This document shows, piece after piece, positions 1 to 13,235 of a stretch of DNA of 64,000 bases (position 1 is its first letter; each line of letters begins with the position of its first letter). Source of the DNA: Tetrahymena thermophila SB210. Taxonomy: Eukaryota; Ciliophora; Oligohymenophorea; Hymenostomatida; Tetrahymenidae. The notes under the pieces were generated by a model, which was given only the letters and a program-made list of their open reading frames with translations, did not search any database and was not told the origin of the DNA. Location of the stretch: the NCBI RefSeq assembly GCF_000189635.1, contig NW_002476426.1, positions 1,550,001 through 1,614,000 on the forward strand, written 5' to 3'. Made by a program: the position numbers and the translations under genes.

Positions 1-136
1 TTAAAAACAATTTTCATTTGCGAAATTTGAATACTCAGCAAGTAATAAATTATAAATTTATTACATATTTGCTTACTCACTTATTTAGTTTTATTTGAAA
101 TATTTTTGGTGAAAAATTTCAAAATTTTCTTCACAA

Positions 137-2581
137 TCATTTCTTGGAAGGAGAATTTTATTTTCTACTTTGTTAAGAGGTAACTCTCTTAAATTACAAA
201 TTTTAATTTCCATTCATGTGTACTGTACTGCTTAGTCCTTTTTTTACTTTTGGTTATTAGGTTGCTTTAATGTTACTCTAATTTGCATTTTTATCCATAA
301 ATTATTGTAACAAAACATCAGGTATAGGCTCAGTATGGTAGTTTATTAGAGCTTTTAATGAAGTGTTATCTATTTAGTATTATTATACTTTTTAAATAGG
401 AGGCTTGAAGAATCTTTGTTTGGTATTTATTAAAAGGTACTTTTCCTTATCTTCCAAGCTGTGCATTTGCTAAAATTCTTATGTTTGCTAAATTTCTAAT
501 CCACTTGTTTATGATATTTAGTTTGGGCTCTTTAAATCTATATCATTTAGTTATAAATAGAAATCTTTACTTTTTTGAAATTAGCTATCTTTTGAGCCTT
601 AGCTTTTTTAATTTTATTCATACTTAGTTTAATAAAATGTGCTGGGATTTTAATAGCTCGCTTCAAGTGTTTCTCTTGTTTTTAAGGTATTATCTTCTTC
701 ACTTATATTTTCCTTATTCTTTTTTTTATTTTAAACATTTGGATTGGTAGAGCTAGCTTATTTTGCTTCTGATTTATTGCTATTAGAATTATTCATTAAA
801 ACTCTGCTTTTTTAAGACATGGGAGTCACTTATTATTTCCAGTTCTCTTTAGTTAAGAAATTTTAGTTTAAAATTTGTAACTATTTATTCTCTATTTATT
901 TTTTTTATTCATGTGCTCTCTTTAAATTGCTAAACTCAACCTCATTGTAGGACTCTAGTTTCTCTTCGTACTCTGATTCTATTAAAGAAAGAGATTTCTG
1001 ATTCATAAAACTGTTATCTATTAATGTGTTGTCTTTATTTAATTATTAATTATTATCTATCTGGGAAAGAGGTCTTTTTATGTGCAAATTATGAGATCTA
1101 AACTTATAACCCTGAGGAGACAGTATTCTACAATTCCTAAAATTAGATATTGGTGATATTTGATTCTGAATGAAAATATTTTCTTTTTAGATTTAGTTAT
1201 TTGAATTAACAGACACTGATCTAGGGGGTTTTATCTTAAATAAATTTTAGTTTCTTTTAAAGGTTTATTCTTTAAATTTGCTCTAGATTTATTTATATTA
1301 GTCCTTGGTTGTTGTTTATTAGCTGCTTTTTGTTGATATTGGCTTTTACATTTAATCATCCTGTTATTATTATATTTTAGATTGAATGACAGGAGTAGTA
1401 AAACAAATGTTCCCTCCTATTCTTAATGAATGAGATCTTTTCTTGCTTTTATAATTAAAATCGTTAATTGATTAAGTCTTGAAATCCTTTTATAAATTAA
1501 ATTTATCTTGCTCATCTGGCTCTGTCCTTGCTAAAATATTTTTTTAAGTATAATGAGAATTTTTGCTATTAGAATCAGATTGGTTAAATTCAGAAGTAAC
1601 AAGCTGATCATTTTAGTTTTCTGGTTTGAGAATTTTGATTTAGATTAATTCATTTTTAAATTATGGGCATATACTCTCATCTTAACTTTAGTTATACTAA
1701 TTTGCTAGAGGGGATAAATGATACGATGAATTGTTTGTGTAATTAGTTTTTTTTTTACCTTTTTATAACTCTACTCCAAAGCTATTTGAACGTAGAATCT
1801 TAGTGTCCAAGTAATTATTCAAGAATTAAGCTCTAGATTTTGAGTATTTTCTGACATTTTTCTTATATTTCTAGGTTTAACGAAAATCTTTTTCAAATTC
1901 TTTGTGGTTAATATTAGATTGAGCATTAACGATCTTATTGATTAAATTAATATTTTATTATGCTATTTAACGTTATTCTTCCTTTCTAAATTCACTATTC
2001 AACGATTTACGAAGAATAGATGTATTTTATTTAGAATTGCTTTACTTTGTGCTGTTTATCATACTAAAAGTATAATCTTATTCTGGATAGATAAAATCTT
2101 AATGACTACTTTATTCTCCAGAGCATTAGGTATTTGAATGTTAAAAGATATTCATTTGCTATTTTTCTTCCTGCTCTAATAACTGAGATATAGTTTATAT
2201 TTCTTCTCTAAGCATACGCGACTTTGTTCTCCTTTTTTTTTTCAGTTTATGAGGTTTTTAATCAATAAATAAGCGGGCTATGGAATCTGGCTCACCCTTT
2301 GAAATCTCCTACAGTCTGTTAATAATTTTTAAATTGTCTTAGAGGATATTTTGTATTTTTTAGCGAGAGTTAAATTCCCTCGATTGTGTAAATACTCCTC
2401 TCATAGAATCATGAAAGTTATTAAATTTTTTTTCAGGAGATATGCCTTAGCTAATGCTATAGCTTTAAGACTTTTTAATATTATCAAGCTCTGTTTTATG
2501 TTTTTCATACTGTTTCTTATTTTCTAAGAGGTTGATTAGATTATTATTATTGTTGTAAAAGTAGACTAAACTACTCTTCAT
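137..2581 (-). CDS. CFAP97-like domain protein, 814 aa, intronless
   Basis: One continuous frame of 815 codons runs from ATG at 2581 to TGA at 139-137, with TAA/TAG read as Gln and no intron. Residues about 80-95 (QDNLKIINRLQEI) and about 195-245 (RQIAQQNINLINKIV, then EKDFRQTQKYKKNVRKYSK) match the two helical blocks of the CFAP97/Hemingway family: a helix with DN..ll..l, then EN..li.rI followed by a Lys/Tyr-rich helix. The smaller gene at 18944-20087 has the same two blocks, so the pair supports each other. A basic patch (KKKRRTKSR) sits between the blocks, and the rest is Gln/Asn/Ser-rich and probably disordered. Family members act in ciliary/flagellar axonemes; a role here is inferred. 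The frame is open upstream of the ATG, but that DNA looks non-coding. Confident as a gene, moderate as to family. Confidence 0.72.
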
Positions 2582-4059
2582 ATTATCTATTTGTATATAT
2601 TAATTTGGTTTTTTATAAACAATAAATATAAGTAAATATTAATTAAATATTTGCAATATCTGCAAACCAACTAAAAAATCTGTAAATTATAAATCAATTA
2701 ATCAACCAAACTAATTAGTTAATTAATATCTTAAAAATAGTAGATAAAAAATATTAAAAAATCTTATTAAATGTTTTTTTGTAAAAAATTTATAAAAAAA
2801 CATTTTTACTTAATAAAATTATTTATCTTTTTATTTAATATTAGTTCAGTTAAAAAAAACTTATTTGCCTTTTAAAATTATATTATATAATAATAATATT
2901 TAAAAATTTTTATTCTATTTTATTTTATTTTTTCTAATAGAAAATTATTATAAAAGAAAAGTTCTGAAAACAATAACTATTGATTTAGAATTAAAGTACT
3001 CACCTGAAATTAATTCATATCGAATATCTTCTAAAATTATTTGATAGTTGTAAATACACTTTTACAAGTGGTATATCTATTCTTAGTTTACTTTTTCATA
3101 TTAATTTTATAATAAATTTAAGTGTAAATATTAATTTAGCTTTAACAAAACACAGTTTCATAGCACTTAAATATTTTAAAACATAAAAAGTTTTAATAAA
3201 CTTTGTATAAAGCAGAAAAATTAATTCAATATATTATTGAGAGTAAAAAAACTTATTTAAAAATCTAATTATTTTGGTTTACTCACTCAATTTTATTAAT
3301 ATTGTTGTGATGTTACTAAGATTTCATATTTTTCAAATTAGGAATATCTAAATAAAAGTAAAAGATTAGAGTGTAAAATTTAATTATTTATTTATTAAAT
3401 ATATGTTTAATCTTTAACATCTTCATTTTTTATGGTGTTATTATTACTTATTATTTTCACTTTAAACTATAAATGAGTTTTAAAAAATTACTTTTCAGAT
3501 AACAAAAAATTATTTTAAAAAGGTGCGCTAATAGTGATTTGTTTAAAATTCATTTATTTTTATTTTCTGTTTCTCCGATACTATAACTTTTAATAATTGA
3601 TCTATTCACTATTTTCTTTCCTCATTCTATAGGATAAAAAATAGTTACTAGTTTTACTTATAAAAGCTTATCAGATAAAAATGGCTAAAATATTTAAATG
3701 TTCAAATAATAAATACCTTATAATCTCAGATCATTTCAATTTTTTATATGTAGTACCCTGAGGTACTGCCTATTTTAATGTTGGTGTGAATGAAGCTTTA
3801 AAAAATTTATTATAAAAATAAAAAAAATAGAATACGGTATTATTAAAAGTATAGATAGAAAGTTTATTTAGTGATTCAAAAATTCCGATTTTGATTTTAT
3901 TTGTAAAGGTAAATGGTAAATTTAAATGAATAATATTTATCATATTATGATTATTATTATTTCTTCTATTACTATTTTATCATTTAAAAAAATAACATTT
4001 ATTCAATAATTCTTAAATTAATTTTCAACTACAAAGGTTTTCCCTTTGTATAAACCAAA
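2582..4059. other. Intergenic, AT-rich
   Basis: No coding frame is recognisable on either strand. It separates the minus-strand gene at 137-2581 from the plus-strand gene at 4060 and so should hold both promoters. The only compact structure seen is a short perfect hairpin at 3752-3767. Confidence 0.6.
3752..3767. other. Short perfect inverted repeat
   Basis: AGTACC and GGTACT pair perfectly around a CTGA loop in an otherwise AT-rich intergenic stretch, about 290 bases upstream of the ATG at 4060. It could be a protein-binding palindrome; no function is known. Confidence 0.35.
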
Positions 4060-5806
4060 ATGCATGACGTTAAAAGCAGATATTACAATAATAAATTTCC
4101 CATCAAAACTATTAAATTATTAAAAAAAATAATTGAAAATAATCAAATGGATCTATCTTTTATTAGTGAAGACTTAAGAGATGAGATTCAAAAAATAGAA
4201 GAAGATATACTATTTATCTTAGACTAAGTACACAACAATCGCTAATATATCAATAAGCATTTCTAGAATTGCATGGTTAATTATTTCTTAAGAAATTTAA
4301 ATTTCCCTCTTCTCAGCGATATAGAGCCTAGTTATACCTGTTCAAAAACTATGAATAACGCAATTTTATAAAAATACATCAACTCTGAAGGTGCTATCTA
4401 TCTTAAACTTATGAATGGTTATTTACAGGAGATATAGATTCTAGGAAAGCTGTAACTGTATCGCTAAACGCTGGTAGAGATGATAATGATAACTGTTAGC
4501 TCATCTAAATACCGATCCACTGAGAAAGGTGTTTTACCAGAAAGTGATTTAAAAAATAACAAAGAGTATCAATCAGAAATATGGAAAAAAGCTTTTAGCT
4601 TATTTTTACTATTTCACAGTTATAACCAAAACATAAAAGGGATATTTGAAATATGGAACTCGCTGTTTCCACATAACCAAATAACAAGAAAAAGAAAACA
4701 AAATATTAACCATGTAATTGTGGTACCTACGAGAAGCTAATCGTAGACTGACAAATATATAAATGCTTCCTCTGATTAACAAAAGTAAGAACAATAAGAA
4801 GAAGATGAAGAAGAAGAAGTGTAATAAATTAAAATAAAAAACTTATAATTTTATTTGAAGACGAGTTAAAGGATAAAAATTTTAGTTCATAATAATTCCA
4901 AAATAAAAAAAGATTAACTTAATTTTAATAATTTAAGGCAGTAAAGTTCTGATACCATAAGTCCTAATTTATCGAGTTTTGAATCAGAAAATACATTCTT
5001 TTTAAATCTAACTCAGTGTTGCACTAATCTACATTTTAAAAATAACACTGGAGATATTTCCTTCCTGAGGTACTTAACATTTTTAAATGACAAAATTTTT
5101 GTTTATCTAAAAGCATTTTTCTCATCAAATTAATTTTTAGAAAGGATAATCTTGATTGATTTACAATATTTTTTATTAATTGAAATACCCATAGTAATTT
5201 TTTCATAAATGTGTATCTGAAATTTTACCAATATTTTTGAGCTGCCTATGTGTCTTTTCAATTTATTTTTTTAATTCGTGTATTCTTAAGAGCGAAATTA
5301 GTGAAGATTTAAAAAATTAGCCACTGGCTCTCTATTTAAATAATTTTATTTTTATATAAAAAAGAAGCTCAGAAAATTAAGAAATCTATGATATGTATGA
5401 TCACCAACTAAATATGAGCCTTAAAAAGGATTATTTGGTAAAATCAAATGCTACTGGGTATGCTGAAATAAATCCTACTTTTCCTCTTCTCCATTAAAGA
5501 AATGAGGATGCTTCGGATGAAAGCTAAAACTCAAGTATATTTATGATTCAAAGAATCTCTTCAAAATTAAAAAATGAGAAAAGACACACACCTCCGTAAA
5601 ACTCATGCAGCTTAGGAAGGAAAATAATCAAGCTGGATGATAAAGACACATAAGATGGTTTTTTTGATCCCTTCTAATAAATACCTAAGCTTCCTTTTTC
5701 TGAAGAAAGTATTTTAGATATTTAAGATAGTATTGGTGGAGTTTCATCTTCTTTAGACCCTATTAATTAGATATATCAAGATCAGAAAAATAGCTTTTAA
5801 TCTTGA
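4060..5806 (+). CDS. CID-like domain protein, paralogue of the gene at 13236
   Basis: Reading with TAA/TAG=Gln, ATG at 4060 opens a frame to 5220 (TGA). The C-terminal part reads well only in another frame from about 5302 to TGA 5804-5806. An intron 5070-5301 (GTACTT...ATTAG) joins the two in phase: exons 4060-5069 and 5302-5806, 504 aa. Residues about 50-85 (EEDILFILDQVHNNRQYINKHFQNC) and about 175-215 (WKKAFSLFLLFHS, then GIFEIWNSLFP) are shared with the protein at 13236-14519. The layout of short amphipathic helices ending in an I/L-F-x-x-W-x-x-x-FP helix resembles the CTD-interacting domain of RNA-processing factors, which is an inference. An acidic run (EEDEEEE) follows near residue 250. 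The intron ends and the first 50 residues, absent from the paralogue, are the least certain parts. Confidence 0.55.
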
Positions 5807-8800
5807 ACAGCTATGAACGAAAAGTTCGAATAATAAATAAAAACATCTCGAAAGTTTTAGTTTTTCGCCTTATAACAAAATAAAAATAATTTTTTCACAA
5901 AACATATAAATTGCTACATAAATAAAGAAATATTTTCAATTTTTAACTCTTTCTAAATATGATACTTAGTTATGTATAAGTATGCTTGTATTATCTATCC
6001 AAATATTATTTGTAATCAATAAAGTGAATATTCATTTTTTAATTTATTTCCTAATGATAATATTGAAAGTTATTTCAATTTTTTAACTCTCCAATCAAAA
6101 CAAAAACAGTGATGAGGATGAGGTTAATCACTAAAAATTTTTCAAATTCCCTAAATGAAACAATTAAATTCTAATATATGAATGAATTATGAATTTAAAA
6201 CTTAAAAAATATTAGTTTTTAATTTAGGTTTAATGTAAAATTTGTAGTCAAAACGTTTTCCTCCAACTTTATTTTCAAAAAGTAAATTTATCCTATACAA
6301 CTTGCATAAAATGAAAAAAATAATACATTATATGGAATGATTTTTTTAAATGGGTTAAACAAATCACTTTACTTTTTTATCACCTTATTAGCTTAATAAT
6401 ATAATATTAGCACTAATTTTTTTTTTAATTAGAAAGATGGTAAAAAAAAGTATTTATATATTAAATATACTCTAAAACTAAAATAATTGGTCATCTGTGT
6501 ATTTAGTTTTTCAATAATCAAGTAAAATTACTCACATTATTCAAGATTTTCATGTAAACACTCTATTATGGCATTTAAATATCATCTTTATTATAATTTT
6601 TTTAATATTTTTATTTAATGGTATTTATTGCTCTATCTTTCCTTTGCTCATTAATATATTCTGCCATAAATAAATTTGGAGGGAAGGTAAAAATATATTC
6701 AAACTAAAAGTTTCGACCTAAGTTTCTAATATGAAGAATTTGAAGTAACTATGATTTAGTTATTTTTAAATGAAAGAAAGAAAGAGAGAAAGAAAGAAAG
6801 GAAGTAAGCAAGTAAGAAGGAAAGAAAAGAACTAATTCTACATGCTCATACAATTTACTAGAAATTTATAAAAATGCCTCTTTAATAAATTTAAATAAAG
6901 TTAGGAACTAATTTAAATGATACTACACACACAAATTAGAATCAGTCTTGAATATGTTTGATCTGTAAATAGAAAAATTTAGGAGACAGTTAAAAATTTG
7001 AAAATAATAGCTTTGACTTTTGATTAATGTATAATTATTTGATGCGCTGTCTAAAATTTTATCATTAATTTTATTTGCAATTATTTTAATTTCATCATAA
7101 TTTTGGTATATTTTCTTAGATTATTGATTTATGAGTAACATAAATACTGTAAGCATTTTAGAGTTGAATAGAATTTAATTTAAATCCATGATTAAAATGA
7201 GTGTTACTCAATCTATTCTTTATTTAGTGATAGAATTAATTATTTTTAATTAAATTTATTATTAATAAGGCATTAAAAATCAAAAATAAAAGAGACCTAA
7301 ATTATTTGAGTCTGTCTGTATGTGTTACATACAATTTTAAAAAAAGTTAAAAAAGTACACAAAATGGGATGATAGCAATATATTTAGATGTTTTTATGAA
7401 TTTTAAAATTTATTTTTATTTTATCATTTTAAATCTTAATACGAAAATTATCTTACAACAAAAATAATTTTATAAATCTTATTACATTTGTTTTATAAAG
7501 TACCCAATAAAATTAAATTATATTTTTTTTCAATAAATTTCATTTTTTATTTCTCAAAAGAAAAAATGTTTAAAACAAATTGATGGATAAAACAAAAGCA
7601 TTATGTTTATTATTTAAAATGTTTATTAGTATAATCAATTAGTTTTTAACATAAAATAATTTCATTTAGGCCTTTAATATAAGCTTAAATCAATGTTTAA
7701 CATATGTGCCAATCTAAATTTATCATTAATATAATTAAATTTTTTAAAAAAATTATTAAAAAAAGTTAATTATTCCTAATCTAAATAAAATAATTTCTTA
7801 AAACTCTGAGCTTAACCCACTTAAAAAGATTTATATTTTTTTAAAATAGATTTACTATTCATTACCAATGAAGTTTACTTTGGTAGATTTTAAAAATTAT
7901 TGCTTCATTAAAAAATAATCTTTAAAAATCTTATTCAGATTAAAAACTTTTTAAAAAACCCAATTCAGTTAAAAAATCAAAAAACAGCTGTTAACTTTCA
8001 ATATAAAATTTTATTTAAAACTTTTCTACTTAAACTAGCCTAAAATTTTAATGTAAAATATGATAAAACCTTATAAGATAAAGTAAACATTATTTCTAAC
8101 CAGTATTAAGGTGTAGAGTTGAAAAAGTGTTTACTATTATTTTAAGTAAACAGAATTTACCTTAAAATATAGAGCAAATATTAGTGTTTTAAGTGAGTAA
8201 TTTTACAATAATTCTTTTCAAAATATATATGAAAAATTATGACTATCATTATATATTTGAATACTTTGATATTCTCCTTCATTTTAAAAATATTTTTAAG
8301 ATATTATTACAAATATTTTTATAATTTAAAAAAACAAAATTGATAAAATACTTTAAATCTTTTGTAAAATAAGCCAAAAATTGTAGGGACCCTTAAAATT
8401 AGTAAATTTTAATTAATATTATCCAAATACTTCATCTATCATAAATATTCCAATAATTATTACCAAAAAATATCAGCTATCAGTCATAATACTAAATAAT
8501 ATTTATGGAAAACAAAATTTTTAAAATCTTAGAAAAAAAATATTGAAATAGAAAAAGAAATAAATCTAATTAAATGATTTAATTTTTAGTAAATATGCAT
8601 TTTCAAATCCCATACAAAATACAAAGTAAAATTTTTATATTATTTATTTAAATATTTGATTGCTAAAATAGACAAATTTCCAAAATAGATCAATATAATA
8701 ATTTTGCATTTTTAATTAATTATTAAGCAAATATTCCATCAATTTAATTTCTATAATTGAACTTAGCAACTAAGAAGCGCAGTTTAACTTAAACTTTTTA

Positions 8801-11800
8801 GTAAATAAAAGTAAAAGGTTATTTTTAAATATTTTTCTTTTTCAAATTTGCTTTAAAATGGAACATAAAAAAATTTTTTCATATAGATATGCAAAAATTG
8901 TATATATTAATGCCAATCATAAATATCTAATAATTATTCTAAGCTGGCTTAAGTATTTTATTCATTCAATCAGATATTTAAAAACTTTATTTAGTAAATT
9001 CTTATAAATAACTAAATTTTGTTTATTGTTTTGGCATTTGGTTTTTAGTTTAGAGTTTCAACATTTTAAGAAATTTGCATAAAAATAAAAATGATATATA
9101 AGGATATTAGAGGGAAAAAATAGTTGATTGTTCTTTGTTTAAAATGATTATAGATAGATCAATATCTTGTATAGAGTCTCTTTAGTAATATTTAAGAATC
9201 CAAAATTATATTTTATAGCTATTAATATATTCTTTTTAAACAATAAAAATAAAATTTATCTGATATTTATTTTAAATGTTGCTAATATAAAATTACAAAA
9301 CATTAAATTATTCTAAAATAGTAATTTAAATAAAATCTATATTTTTTTGATTGACTAAACTTTAAAATATAATTAAAAATGGTTAATTATTAAACAAAAT
9401 ATTAAAAAACTATAGGAATTTAACCATTTTCCAAAAATTAATTGAGAATTTTTTAAGTAACAAATATAAAAAAACTAATTAATTTTGGATGTCGATTTAA
9501 TACTTAACTAATTTTAACATTTTAAAATAAAATTGAAATAAAATAATTGATTATATTTAGTTCACTTTTATGAAAATAAATAATATAATCTAAATTTTTA
9601 ATTTTTAAATAATTTTATATAATTCCATAAATTAAAAATGTAATTAATTTTTACAATTTTAATTTGTTTATTCTATTAGTAATTTAATTATTTAATTATA
9701 AATATAATATAAAAATCTAAAATTATTTACAATGATAAATAAAAATAAATTGATTATGTAATATTTATTTAATGTTTTTAAATAGAATTGAAATTAAAAC
9801 AAAACTAACTAAATTTAATAATATAGTTTATTAAAAAGAAAAAAAAAATATTTAACATATTTTAAAATGTTTGATTCTAAATAAAATCAAAAGAAAATAT
9901 TTAGAATAGTTAATTGAATTTAATAATTATAACATATCATTTAAAATTTTTAATATAATTTATTATTCATTAATTTAATTCTAAAAATAAGAGTGTCTCT
10001 TTAATAAATCCTAGTTAATTTAAGGTTTTTTTATGTTATATCTTCTAACTAAGATTTTTTTTAGAATTTAACTGTTTTATGGACTATTTAAAAGCGTTAA
10101 AAAATTATTTTTTACTGTTTTAACTAAGAGTTTTTTTAGATTTTCAATGAAAAACTTTTTATTTCTAAACTGAAATATTGATTTTAGAAAGTGATGTAAT
10201 TAATTTGTATATTTTTTTTAAATTTATTAAAATTTAAAAGATAAAATTAAGAAAATTTTGAGTATGATTTTTAGATTCGCATTTGTAATTTTAATAACTA
10301 AGACTATTTTAAATTTAAAGTGTTAAAATTTGATGTTAAATAGAGTTTACTAATATGATAAATGTATTTAGTAGTTTGAAAAGTATTTATTTATGGTTTT
10401 TGAAAAAACAATTGCTAAAATTCAAAAAAAGCATGGATTTATTTTAAATTTCTATTTAGAGAGGCTGCTTGCAAATTAAATTAATAATCTATACTTTGTC
10501 TATATTAAATTTATCTTGAATTAATGAAATTTTTAGTTTTCATATTAGAAAAAAGTAGAAAAATCAATTCGAAATTAATTAAGACTTTATTATAATCTAG
10601 AATAGAAAATAGAATATTTCAAAGATTTTTATATTTATTTAAACTAACTCAAATATAAGTAAATTAAAAAATATTTATCATTAAGCTTACTTAATATTTC
10701 TGTTAAAGATGTATTTATTTCATACAGTCAAAATATAAGGTAAAAGTTTCTAAATAATGACTTCTTTTTTGTTTAATTTAACTTTAAATATAATTTTTTG
10801 TGTCTATTAATGTTTTATGTAGTCTATTTTAACTTAATTTAGTTTCTTTAGATTATTGGTTAGATTCTGTATATAAAATACTATCTTCCACTTTTAAATT
10901 CATTCTAATAATTAAAATGATAATTTAATAATACTTTTTTACTTACTTTGAATGTAGTAATAGAAATAAAAATAATATTGGAGTTTTATTACAATTTTTT
11001 TGAATTGGTTAAAAATGCAATTAAACTCTCTTTTTTCAAGTATTTAATTTGAAATTCAGTTTATTTTAAATAAACCAAAGTAATAGTGAAATCCCTCTTT
11101 GACACTATAAGAATATATATGTTATTAATTTTATTTTATTAAATTCTATATTTTTTAATAAAATAGAGTTTTAAATCTAAAAGAATTTTTAAATATTTTA
11201 TCAGAATGTAAAATTATGTATTTTATTTTGTTAAAAATTAAATTAGCTTCACAATTAATTTAAATTCAACTGCAAAATTTTAATAATTTATTAAAAAACA
11301 AAGAGTATATTTTGAATTTGTGATCGTTTGTTTATCAAATAATAAAATTTTTAATTAGGGCAAATATTTATTAATACAATTAAATTCATGCAAAAAGACT
11401 TGATACTTTAGAATAAAATAGACATAAATTTATTAGAAATTAAATTATTTTTAAATATTATAATCTGCATAAAGTTAAGTAGTATTAATTTCTCAAAGTG
11501 GTTTTTTTATTATAAAATATTGAATTAATGCTTATGCTTTTATATAGTTACCATTTTCTGAAGGACAAATTTAAAAATGCCAATCATTATATTTTTAGCT
11601 TTGCATTATTTATTCAATATAACATTCATTTTATTATCAAATAATTATAGAATACAAAAAGCATTTATGCAGTACATATATAGATAGAAAAATACAAAAT
11701 TTTTACAAAAGACAGGAATTAGAAATAACAAAAACTAACATTTTGTTAAGGATAAAATATTCAGTCAAATATGCAATGGAAAAACATTGATATAAATGTA

Positions 11801-13235
11801 TTTATATTTATTAAACATTCTTATAAATGCTTATGAAATTTATTTTCTATTTCTTAGATAGTTAAATTAACACAAAATAAACATGTAAGCTGATTGCAAT
11901 TTACATTTATAAATAATTTGCATTTCGGATTTTATTTTATTAAAAGAGATTATATTTTAATTATATCATCTTCTATTTCAATGCTCATTCATTTTGTAGT
12001 TTCTTGCTTTAGGAAGAAATTTGATTAAGAATTAGATTGATTTACCTTTTAGAATGAATGCAAAAAATTTGAAAATGTCTAAAATTAATGATTTAAGGAA
12101 AAGCTTTTATTATTTATTCGAGCGTATTAAAAAGGCATTTATTTTGACTTACTAATAATTAAAAAAGATAATAATAAAAATACAATTTGTATGATGGAAA
12201 GATAATTTAATTAATTAATTTTTTTGTGAATTCTAGAGACCATGTCATAATTTAATTACTTTTGTTATATTTTTCTTTTTTAATTTGTAAGAATAATCAA
12301 TCTGATTAAAATAAACCTTTCGAAAAATAGATTGATTTATTCTTAATTACAATTTCCGCAGATTTTTAATAATATTAAAGAAAGCTTTTCTTTCTCAAAA
12401 TTTAAATTATTTTCTTAATAATTATAAGCAATCAAGTCGCTCAAAGATTAATTATCAGTTTTTGGCCTTGGAGTGTTAAATGACTCAAATAGATTTTTTA
12501 TAAATCTCACAAAAACAGCATAAAAATAAAAATTAAAAGGGTTATTAAATCCTGAATTTTCAATACTATTTAGAAGTATATAATCTCCTAGTTGTCATTA
12601 ATTAGCTTATTATGATTAGTATTCAAGGACTTCAGTAGATTTGGTTATAGTGTAAGGCGCACAATTTAGACATATAAAGATATTTTCATTATAAAATGAG
12701 TAAAATAATATTTGGATTATCTAAGAATAATTAAATTCGGTAATTAGCGTTTTTTTGGTTTATATTAGGAAATAGACAAACAATGTTATGCTAATCAAGA
12801 CCATTTATTTAATGTCTGTATTTCGATATAAATAATCTATATGAGAATTTGATTGAATGCTCTTGTTTAAGTATTAATATTTTTAGAATAGATTGAAATT
12901 ATCTTCTATTTTTTGCCCTAACGCATTCTACTTAAAATTTAATAATGCACTCCTTACTTTGATTGATTGCGAACATAATGGTATTTTAATACCGATGAAT
13001 TACAATTAAATTTTTTGATAGATAAAGAAAGAAACAAAGAATCGTAATTAAATATCTAAAATAGAAAGTCTTTTAAAATATCACGAGTTAGATTTTTAAA
13101 AAATTATAATCAATTAATAAACAAACAAATCAATAAATTAAAAAATAATCAATCAAATAAATAAATCAATCAGTCAAATAATTCATCAAAATTCAATCAA
13201 TAATCTCAAAATTATTAATAATTAAATAAATAAAA
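5807..13235. other. 7.4-kb gene-free, extremely AT-rich stretch
   Basis: Both strands were read with TGA as the only stop. No frame shows the codon use or protein-like composition seen in the flanking genes. The stretch is A/T homopolymers and short imperfect AT words, with one purine microsatellite near 6.8 kb. It is several times longer than the other gaps in the window and lies exactly between the two CID-like paralogues. It may be long intergenic DNA, an internal eliminated sequence if this is micronuclear DNA, or eroded mobile DNA. No terminal repeats or transposase fragments were recognised. Confidence 0.6.
6771..6830. repeat. GAAA-rich purine tract
   Basis: About 60 bases made almost only of A and G, dominated by GAAA units that drift into GAAG and GTAAG. 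It is the only clear simple-sequence repeat inside the long gene-free stretch. Confidence 0.85.
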
